Below, one piece after another: positions 55,024-64,000 of a DNA stretch of 64,000 nucleotides. The DNA comes from Pseudocercospora fijiensis CIRAD86 (taxonomy: Eukaryota > Ascomycota > Dothideomycetes > Mycosphaerellales > Mycosphaerellaceae), in assembly GCF_000340215.1 (NCBI RefSeq), contig NW_006921533.1, positions 435,616 through 499,615 of the forward strand. Direction: 5' to 3'. The notes beneath the pieces are model-generated. The model did no database searches, was not told the DNA's origin, and saw nothing but the letters and a program-made list of their open reading frames with translations. The position numbers were made by a program, and so were the translations under genes. Positions within the stretch are counted from its first letter, which is position 1; the number at the start of each line of letters is the position of its first letter.

Positions 55024-58000
55024 ATGCTCGAAGCGATAGCGAGTATAACAACCCGGCAACGACAATCTAGTATACGAATCTCGGTAATAATGCTATCGCA
55101 ATTATCGCCGCCGGAAGCGGATCTACCCGAGCCCGAATCCGAACTAACTAATTAGAGCGCCGATCGAATAATACCCCGGGGGTGTTATTAGGAATCTAAC
55201 GTTTTCGCCGGAATTATAAATTAGGATTACTAGCTATATACCTACCGACTTAAGGAGACTTCCGATAAAGTTTACGCGCTATTCTATTACGCTAATCTCC
55301 GGGCCTAACGTTAAAGAGAGAGGGCTCGGGTATTACGAGCGGTTAGTATATATACCCTATATAAGAGGGTAGCTAACAAGATTAAGTCCGTAAAGGGTAG
55401 CGTATATATAACCGATAGGTCTAATCCTAGCGGAAATCCTAACTAGCGACAAAAGTGCCTTAACCGCGAAGCGATATTAATACCTAGGGATAGTCTATAC
55501 GACTAGAGGTATATTACTAAAAAGTTCTCCGCTATTCTTAGGGGATCGAGGCTAACGCCGGAGAGACTAGCGAATATTAAACCTAGCATCGAGCTTTCGG
55601 ATCTTAAACTAGATTTGCTATACGAGCTTCTATACAACCGCGAAGCCGTATTAGTATATAACTTTACGCATCTAGGTAGGATTAACCCGGAGGTTGCCCC
55701 TCTATAGAGGATCCGAACGATCGAGTATAAGCCTTAGGCTTACCTAGGGTTTAAGTTAAACCTAAGCCTAAGAGGTATAGTTAAAGACATAATACGGCAG
55801 CGTATAAAGGCTAGCACCTTAGAGCCTTCCTATGCCTCGTATCGTAATCTATACTTCCTAGTTTAGAAGAAGACAGCTTCTAGGGAGCTAAAGAAGTATC
55901 GGCTAATTAACGCTGCCTAGAAGTTCAACGTAGTTACGATTAGAGATACTAATCTTCCTCCGGAGACTAATAGGTTCTTAGAAGCCTTTACTAACTGTAT
56001 AGTAGCCTCGCTAGTTAATGTGTTCTCGGGCTACGACTAGACACCTCTCTACCTTAATAGTAGAGACCTAACTAGTTTCGAAACGCCTCTTAGACTATAC
56101 CGACAAACTACCCTTCCCTAAGGGGCGACTAACTTAGTAGCCTAGTTCGTACGTATTATAAACTAAGTCCTCGCGGCTTGTGTTTCTTATACTACGATGC
56201 CTTTCCTTAACGATATCGGCATTAAAGGGCCTAAAACTAGGTATAATAACGAAGAAGTAGAGCCTAGTATTCGGAGGTTTTTTCTTAAATACATTTAGAA
56301 CCTCGATAGTGTCCTCTGCAACTTAGAGCGGGCTAACTTAATAGTATATAGGGAAAAGCTTTAGCTCCTATATAAGCGTATAAACATTGTCGGGTTTGTT
56401 ACTAATAAGAACGGCCGTTATCCTAATAATATACGGGTCCTAAAGATTGTGTCCTAGCCCGACCCTACCTATTAGAAAGATATCCGGATCTAGCTTAGAG
56501 TAGTCTCCTACTTCCGTATCTAGGTCGAAAACTTTGCGTTAGTATACAAGCCTCTATACGCCTTGCTTAAGAAGGATGTAGAGTTTAAATAGACCTCCGT
56601 TTACTAAGCCGCTAAGGACAAGGTTACTAAGGCACTCGTTAACGCGCCTACGCTTACCTCTATTAACTACTCGGAAGGCGTAGGTCTGCTAATTATTGCT
56701 ATCGACTCGAGCGGGGAAGGCTACGGCGAGATACTAATACAGCATAATCGTAAGGATCCCTCCTTACGTTACCCTATCCGGTACGAGTCCGGTCTATAGA
56801 AACCTATCGAGGCCCGATACGATACTAGCAAGCGAGAGTACCTTAGTGTCTATAAGGCTCTTAAGAAGTTCCGACCTTAGCTCTTTAGAGTATTCTTTCG
56901 CCTAGAGGTCGACGCTTAGACGCTAGTCTATTAACTTAACCGTATAGCCTCCGACCTACCTAACTCTACGATAGCTCGGTAGGTTGCCTAGATCTATTTG
57001 TTTAATTTCGACGTCTTCTATATTCCTAGCAAGAAGCATACTAGACCGGATAGCCTTTCTAGAAGGCCTACTATAGAAGAAGACATCGCCGAGATAATAG
57101 AAGAAGAGGATATCGACGCGGTTATTAACCGTACCTTCTTTACTACCTTCTATATTAACGCTATACCGGTAATTACTAGGTCTACTACCGACGACTAACC
57201 TAGTAACTAGCCTAACGAAGACCCCGCTACTAACGGCGAGGACTAGGACGATGCTAAGGCGGGCGAACTAGGTAGGGATAATATCCTTAATAGGATCTGC
57301 TCCGACGACTCCTATAATATCGCCTGCTTCCTTACCTATACGAAGAGAGCTCCTAGTCTATTAAAGAGTTAATACCGTCGTGTTATTCGCTATTCTTAGA
57401 GGTTCCTTATTAAAGATCGCATCCTTTAGCGATAGGCTATAATTAATATACCGCTCTAGCGTATTATTAACGATCTAGCAGCCCGACAAGATATCCTTCG
57501 TTCCGTTTACGATAAGCTCGGCTACTAGGCGGCGGAGGGCACCTTCGATATCCTTCGTCGTCGCTACTAGTAGGACGGCGTATAGGCTAATGTCTCCCGC
57601 TACTATAAGAGCTGTCCTAAGTGCAACTTTAGGAACAGCTACCGACGTCTAGGAGAGCTACGTATCCCTACTACCTAGTTAGTTAGGGAGCGGTAGTATA
57701 GCGATAGGGTCTATCTTAGCCGCAATAATAGCCTATATATTATTCGAGAGAGTCTTTCTCGATAGCCGGAGGCCTACTATTTCTATAAGGGTTGCGGTGC
57801 TATTAATGCCCGTAATATAGCTACCTTCCTATTTAAGGATCTGTTTTGCCGTAGGGGAACACCTTACGAGGTTATCTTAGACAACGCTACGAACAATATA
57901 GCTAAGGAGGTTTAAGCGCTACTTATTTTATATAGGGCGAAGAACGTTCGCATCTCCCCGTACTATCCCTAGTCGAATGCTATTATTAAGCGCGGCTATC

Positions 58001-58908
58001 GGTCGTTAATTAATGCCCTATCTAAGATAACTAATAGTAGCGATAGATTAGTTCCTATTTCTACCCGCGTTCTAGCCCTTCTCTAGGCGGACCGAACTAC
58101 TATCGTCGACATAACTAGACTTATACTAGCGGAACTTATAATTAGGAGGGACGCCGTTCTTCCTATTAAATTGTCCTATCGTACGCACGGCGTTTACGAT
58201 TAGGGGTCTATTCGTACTAGGGTAGATCTTCTTACCCTACGGGCTAAGGCTCTTAAGGATATAGCTACGACTTCTTAAGAGGGTCTTACTCGACAACGTC
58301 GGCTTCGGGAAGAGGCTAAGCAGTATTTTAATAACTATAATGCTATTGATTAGGAACCTCTAAAGGTTAGCGATATAGTCCTTCTATACCGGTCCGAACT
58401 AGAGTATAGTTACTCCTATAAGCTAGCCTTTAAGTAGAAGGGTCCTTATAGAGTAAAGGAGGTCCTTTACTTAGGTTCCGTATACCTTCTTTAGGAGCTA
58501 GATAGTGCTACCTTAAAGTATACTTACCCTCGGGCTAATCTAAAGAAGATCGTTAAGTTACGAGAACCTACCCGCCCTCCGCCGACCGAGGAGGAAGTTA
58601 GTGCCTCTATAGACCCTCTACTGTCCTTAGATGCCTATCGGGAGGAGGATCCCGCCGCTATTCTAGATCCTGTTCTACCTAAGAACTATGCCTATCCCTA
58701 GATTCGTCTTAGTAAGCTATTAGGAATAACTTAAGAATAAAGAGAGGGTTATATACGGATTAACTATATATAGAGCGTTTCCGATGTTAATTCCGATTCT
58801 AATAGTAAACTAGACTTCTAGCTATCTAACTCTAACTCCGAGGAACCTAACTAGTCTAGCGATAAAGACCGCCTAGAATTATAGCTAAACGACCCCGAGA
58901 CTAAATAA
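55024..58908 (+). pseudogene. pol: C3 ORF2: reverse transcriptase, RNase H, integrase
   Basis: 1294 codons from ATG 55024 to TAA 58906-58908. F-L-N-D box near 56205-56216. The F-D-V-F-Y-I-P connection motif starts at about 57007. The integrase DNAT motif is near 57880. RIP stops only. Confidence 0.9.
55166..55190. repeat. Palindrome P2 of C3
   Basis: GAATAATACCCC, centre G, GGGGTGTTATTA; outer arms pair less well than in C1. Confidence 0.8.
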
Positions 58909-59163
58909 TCGTATGTCCTTTCCTGCCTCTACTACGTTGCTTTCCTTACCTCTATTAACTATTCTCCGCGCTATTAATATAGAGCGCTACCCTTTAGCTT
59001 TAGTCCTTACTGCCTATTCCTACGGATGTTAATGCTCTTAGTTATTGCCCTCCTTTGCTTTTACCTTGTCTATTGTTTTGCTCTTTTGTCTTTTACCTTC
59101 GATTAATATTGCTATAGCTTCGCTCTTTTTATGTTTCCTTAGAAAGAACTATACGAGGCATAA

Positions 59164-59198
59164 CTTCCGAATAATACCCCGGGGGTAGCATTCGGAAG
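59164..59198. repeat. Palindrome P3 of C3, extended 35-bp form
   Basis: Arms CTTCCGAATAATACCCC and GGGGTAGCATTCGGAAG around one G; 15 of 17 pair. Outer arms differ from C1 on both sides yet still pair. Confidence 0.9.
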
Positions 59199-59597
59199 CT
59201 AGCCGAATCTAACCTCCCGCCCTTCTAGGACTACTTCCCTCTAGTTTCCTAGTCTCTAGTAACCGCCCTTAGGTAGCAACGACAATAAGATACTCCGCTA
59301 GAGAAGATTGTTCCTACCCTAATTAGCATTAGCTACGTAGGACACTAAGAAAGGGAGGATCCCTCTCCCTTCCTAGCTCTTAGATAGACGTAGCAACCTA
59401 GGCCTATAGCCTCTAAGAATAGGGACCTTAGACCGCTAAGCTTAGTATCTAGAAGAAAGAAGAACGCACGGGCTACGTTTATATACCTACTACTATAAAA
59501 GGTAATACTATATCTATAACGATAGTGCTATAGGCTAATATAAGCTACGCTAGGCCTAGGCGATTTGCTCCTAGTTGCCGAGTAGCTCTAGAAAAGC

Positions 59598-59622
59598 TAA
59601 TGCTACCCCGGGGGTGTTATTA
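59598..59622. repeat. Palindrome P4 of C3
   Basis: TAATGCTACCCC, centre G, GGGGTGTTATTA. Confidence 0.85.
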
Positions 59623-60047
59623 GTCCCGCTAGCCTTACTACTATAGATTACTGCTAGGTACTCGAACTAACTAGTTACATTTCGAGTGCGCGGGAATCTA
59701 CGAAAGCTAGAGGTTAATAAAAGGCGCGTAGTCGCTACTAGCAATTAGCTAGATCGATTGTTAAACTTTAGCCGCCCTACTAATAAAGGAGTCTCGTATA
59801 TAGCTTCACTTTTTAAGGTCTATATATAGTCGTTATCCGTTTGCTTTACCGGAATATACGGACTACGCTACCTTTGTACCCTATTTAAGGCGAGCTTTCT
59901 AAGCTCTTTCTTCTACTCGAATACTAACCGACTTACTACCGCCTACTCCCTCCCCCTTCTTCTATCTAAACCCTTTAATTATTATTAACAAGCTACGAAC
60001 GTTTTTGCAAACTCGTTACTAACTCCTTTCCGCTCTAGTCGACTAAG

Positions 60048-62865
60048 ATGTCTTCCGGCGCCCTAAATCCGCTAGGCGCTAGCAGTAGTAGCAACCTACT
60101 AGCCCTAAACCTAGGCGTACTAGTCCCGATCGAAGCCCCCTCCGATAGCGCCTTAGTCGCTATAACTAGCCTCGAGTACTGTTTCTAGATCGTTACCGCT
60201 ATCGACGACCCCTAAAAGAAGATTAAGACCGCTCGTACCTTGCTACGCGTTATCGATCGAAACATTAAGAAGGCTGCTATCTTAGTATCGTACGGTATAA
60301 ACAACTTGCGCTAAGACATTAGTAAGCGCATCTTTAAGCGAGACGTTCTTTAGGATATAGAGCTTTATTAAGCCTTTCCTATTGTTTATAGCCTCGAGAC
60401 GGCGGGCACTACGATTCGTATGCGCTTTACGAACCTTAATTAAGCCTTCGAGTAGTAGGGAGGACCGAGTAGTCTCTTAAAGAGCCTTATTAACTTCGCC
60501 TACGATAGATAAGAGCGTACTAAGCAGGTTGCGTCGTTCGTTAATAAGCATCCGGTCCGTCGCGAGGGAGTAGAGCACCTTTCCCGTACTATAATCTATC
60601 GAGTCTCTACTACTAGTAAGAAGTACGGTAAGCAATTAGTTAACTTAACCTTCGCACTTAACGACTTTACGATAGCCTACTAGAAGCGGTATAAGGACGC
60701 TATTGCCGAGGTAGATCTTAACGCCTAGTCTACTAAAGATCTACTAAAAGAGAAGGGCTATCGTATTAATAGTATAGGCTTTATTATTAAGGGTTAAGAG
60801 GCTCCTATCGTAGATGTTCTCGAACGTAAGGTCCTTCCTTAAGACGGAAGCCGATACGGCTACTAGTCTAGTACTTACTATAGAGATATAGGTATAAGAT
60901 CGCCGCTTAACCCGTAACCGTAAGGTCCCTTAAGAAGTTTAAGATAAGCGCGCTAAGGCAGAAGCAGCGCGTTAGAAGGCGTTGCAGGCTCGCTAGGCGT
61001 TCTAGAAGGCCGCTAAGAAGTCTACTGCACCTTCTAGTACTAACTATAGTAACTCGGATATCGATATGCTAGATACGCTACTAGAAGATAGTATTTCCTC
61101 CGAAGGCTCCTTTAGTAAGCGTAGGCATAGAGGCCTCTCGCCGATGCTGTTAACTAAGAATATCTATAGTTCCTATAAGGGTAACTCTATCGTACATCTT
61201 ATTACCGAGATCGATATAGTTTATAAGGCCGATATAGGCAAAGCATCTATCGCCCTGTCTATCTATTAGCAGTACGACGACCTTAGCAAGCTAGGCGAAG
61301 ATCCGTTTACTATATATACTAGCTATATTAAGAAGGCCGCTAAGGCGTATAGTCTCTATACTAGTACTAAGACGAGTGTCCTTATTAGCCGCCTATTAAA
61401 GATTGGACGTAATGTCGCTAATTAAGATGCCTTTGCTACCCTTAAGGCTAATTAGGCCTATACTAACTAGTTTCCTAGACGCCCTATTGCCGCCCCGACA
61501 TCTCTAGGACTCTACGCGTTTAACCCTACTAGTACTATTACTCGCGCCCTTACGCTAACGGATCGCTAGAGCAAGTTCGTTACCGGTATCCTTAGCTAAG
61601 GTACCTCCTTCGACCGCTTTCGCTAGACTAGTAATGCTATCTTCCCTTAAGTCTTTAGTTAGTTGCAAGAGCCTCGTAGAGCATATCTTCCTTTCCTTAT
61701 CGATTTAATATAGGAGGAGTTTAAAATATACCTTTAGTATATGCGTATAATGCCTAAGTCTAAGCAAGAAGGCCGCAATGCCCTTTAAACTTATAGTATA
61801 AGCAACTAAATCGTCCGCTAGCACCCTGCCCTATAGCTCTTAGCTATCGCCCTTCGACCTAATTACGTATACGAGCTTATCTCCGTCCCTAAGCCTACTA
61901 AGTTCTTTAAGGTTAGCGGTACTTATAAAAACTGTCCTTCTAAGGAGTCTACTCGTCTCGGACAAGATATAGTTAAGCTCGTAGCTAGCGAGAGTGCTAG
62001 TTACCTACGTATTAAGGTCTGCCTTATGTCTAAGGATAAGACTAGCTACTCTACTATTATCGAAGGTATGCATTAGCCCGAGGTCTTTGCAAACTAGGTT
62101 AAGAAACTTAGGGCTCGTAGCCTAGTCCTACTAAGCAAGATCGGCAAGCTTACTAATAAGTACCTTACCGACGACGACCTCGACTACATATTCGATAGTT
62201 AGCCTAATAGTAAGGGGCGTAAAGCGGAGTAGATCCTTAACCCTTTAAAGGAGTGCGAGGTCTCTATTTAGATGCTATACCTACTATATAGTAATCTAAA
62301 GACTAAGAGCAACCGTATATTAATTAACCTAGGCTACTCTCGCGTTATTAACGGTACTAAGGTTAAGGGTTACGAGAACTTAATAGTCTCTTAGGTTGCT
62401 AAAGCGCACCGCAATCTAACCGCCCTCCTAGCCTCTAACTCCTTCGTACTATTCGCTTTCCTTACGGCTATCTTAGTCGAAGGCCTCGGCTATATCTCCG
62501 ACGCCTTAGTTAGTAGGATTCCTTAGTTAAGTTACGTTGTTTAGAACGAAGTTAAACAGATCCTCTAGCTCGATAGCGAGGGACTTAAGGAATATCTATA
62601 CAATTAGGAGAATGCTACGAAGGAAAAGGCTACTAACCTCCTTATTAATTAAGCTCTCTATAAGGGATAGTACTTCGGTACTAATAGCTTTAATGTATAC
62701 GGAGGAGATTTCGAGAGCCGGCTAGTAGATAAGGTTATTGCTAGTAAGGATTACGGCGCGTTAAAGCAACAGTAAGTCTGTATAGTATTGCTTAGGAAGT
62801 TGTTTTTGCATAATTATAGTATCTAGGATGAATGCTACCCTAGGGGTATTATTGCGGAGTTCTAA
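60048..62865 (+). pseudogene. C3 ORF3: unknown protein, frameshifted
   Basis: Same gene as C1/C2 ORF3 with ATG 60048 intact. Small indels (for example two bases lost near 60835) break the frame. At the end, the C1 stop codon position reads GAA, so the frame runs through P5 to TAA 62863-62865. The frame breaks suggest relaxed constraint on this copy, or mutation after silencing. Confidence 0.75.
62830..62853. repeat. Palindrome P5 of C3
   Basis: GAATGCTACCC-TAG-GGGTATTATT; centre CCTAGG as in P1 of the same copy. Confidence 0.8.
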
Positions 62866-62960
62866 AAATAGCCTTAGCTAAGAGCGCTAAGGATGTATAC
62901 ATATTTGTTTTAAGCGCGCAATATAAAGCGTATCTAGTTAGATACGAAGAAAGGGAGGGA

Positions 62961-63239
62961 TATTGGCTAGTAACCGGCCCTATACCTATAGGCTAGTTTT
63001 AAGCCTATATAAGAGGCCTCCTTCTATAGAGTAGATAGATTATTAACCTCGTATAGCACATTGTTTATATTACACTTCTACAATGCCTATATTGTAGGGC
63101 TCTAGTTATTAGCCTAAGCGACAGTCTCGTTATCCTATCTTACTAAACATAGCTGCCTATATTGCTATAGGTTATATTACCCTCGGTAGCCTATACTATT
63201 GCTATAAGTAGTAGTAGTAGTGTTAGTTTCCGTCCTTTA
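62961..63239 (+). repeat. C3 3' LTR
   Basis: 279 bp, starting TATTGGCTAG, which keeps one TG lost elsewhere. A purine tract precedes it. Confidence 0.93.
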
Positions 63240-63243
63240 CTAT

Positions 63244-63295
63244 AGAAATCAAACTACTAGTCTCTATTTCGACCTATAGATATAGACAAAGATAC
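63244..63295. other. Short spacer between C3 and C4
   Basis: 52 bases of RIP-mutated DNA between two oppositely oriented LTRs; probably a sliver of element D, not testable here. Confidence 0.4.
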
Positions 63296-63575
63296 TAAAG
63301 GACGGAAACTAAAACCACTACTACTACTAGCTGTAATAGTATAGGCTACCGAGGGTAACATAACCTACAGCAATATAGGCAGCTATATTTAGCATAATAG
63401 GATAACAAGACGGTTGCTTAGGCTAATAACTAGAGCCCTACAATATAGGCATTATAGAAGTGTAACATAAACAATATGCTACACGAGGTTAGTACTCTAT
63501 CTACGATGTAGAAGGAGGCCTTATATATAGGCTTAAAACTCAGCCTAGGTATACAGGGCCGGTTACTAGCTAATA
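63296..63575 (-). repeat. C4 3' LTR
   Basis: 280 bp, reverse complement of the family C LTR with scattered changes, some not of RIP type. Confidence 0.9.
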
Positions 63576-63687
63576 TCCCTCCCTTTCTTCGTATCTAACT
63601 AGACACGTATTACAATGCGCGCTTAAAACAAACAGTTATATAGTAACCTTAGGCATCTTAGCTAAGGCCATTTTTTAGAGACTCCGC

Positions 63688-63710
63688 AATAATACCCCTA
63701 GGGTAGCATT
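63688..63710. repeat. Palindrome P5 of C4
   Basis: AATAATACCCCTAGGGTAGCATT; centre CCTAGG. Confidence 0.8.
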
Positions 63711-64000
63711 GTTCCTAGATTCTATTAACATACAAAAACAACTTCCTAAGCAACTAATCTACGACGCTAACTTACTGCTACTTTAACGTACCGTAATCCT
63801 TACTAGTAATAACCTTATTAGCTAGTCGATTCTCCCAAACTCCTCCGTAGGTATTAAAGCTATTAGCGCTAAAGTACTCTGCCTTAAAGTAAGCTTAATT
63901 AACGAGGAGGTTAGCAGCCTTATCCTATATAGCCTTCTCCTACTCGCGTAGATAGTCCTTAAGCTCCTCCTTACTAAACTAGAGGATTTATTTAACTTCG
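63711..64000 (-). pseudogene. C4 ORF3, 3' end only
   Basis: Aligns with the last 95 or so codons of ORF3 in C1-C3, with RIP stops and extra substitutions. Truncated by the window. Confidence 0.75.

Larger units (their letters stand above)
50939..63239 (+). mobile_element. Element C3: third full copy of family C, plus strand
   Basis: 12,301 bp, 279-bp LTRs, perfect 4-bp duplication CTAT (50935-50938 and 63240-63243). Same gene order as C1. It is somewhat more diverged, with ORF3 frameshifted. Confidence 0.95.
63296..64000 (-). mobile_element. Element C4: fourth copy of family C, minus strand, cut by window end
   Basis: 3' LTR at 63296-63575 (280 bp), purine tract, P5 and the 3' end of ORF3 are present; the rest lies beyond 64000. 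More diverged from the other copies than they are from each other. Confidence 0.9.

Overview
The window is a gene edge followed by a deeply nested block of dead transposable elements from a filamentous ascomycete (Pezizomycotina). The evidence is a fungal transcription-factor gene with a short, canonical fungal intron at the left edge, and a repeat block bearing repeat-induced point mutation (RIP). From about 2,827 to the end, almost every CA has become TA and almost every TG has become TA, while CG is kept. Genes in the block therefore read as long frames in which CAG/TGG/CAA became TAG/TAA, Cys became Tyr, and ATG often became ATA. The class (perhaps Dothideomycetes) is a guess only.

Layout. 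1-1338: 3' part of a fungal-specific transcription factor (exons 1-768 and 826-1338). 1339-2826: unmutated host DNA with no convincing gene. 2827 onward: an old unclassified element (D), split by later insertions into 2827-4524, 29526-36822, 49121-50938 and probably 63244-63295. D carries a long minus-strand frame of unknown function and, divergently, a gene with a complete Ulp1/C48 cysteine-protease catalytic tetrad. Element A (Ty3/Gypsy chromovirus, minus strand, 346-bp LTRs) landed in D with a 5-bp TSD. Element B (Ty3/Gypsy chromovirus, plus strand, 187-bp LTRs, 8980-15720) landed in A's protease region. Element C1 landed in A's right LTR.

Family C is the most unusual content: LTR retrotransposons of about 12.3 kb with 279-bp LTRs. 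C1 is 17006-29276 (+), C2 36823-49116 (-), C3 50939-63239 (+), and C4 starts at 63296 (-) and runs off the window. Each complete copy has a roughly 0.8-kb leader, ORF1 (Gag with CCHC knuckle plus retropepsin), ORF2 (RT-RNase H-integrase, 1293 codons in C1 and C2), and a third gene after pol, ORF3 (931 codons in both C1 and C2), which I do not recognise. Each copy also carries five copies of an imperfect palindrome built on TACCCC-G-GGGGTA. They bracket the genes: in the leader, near the ORF2 start, after ORF2, before ORF3 and at the ORF3 stop.

LTR pairs of C1 and C2 differ only at CA/TG-versus-TA sites, so these copies inserted shortly before RIP. A's LTRs show additional differences and A is older, in agreement with the nesting order. 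Nothing in the transposon block looks able to code for protein today. A 100-base N gap lies at 49618-49717.
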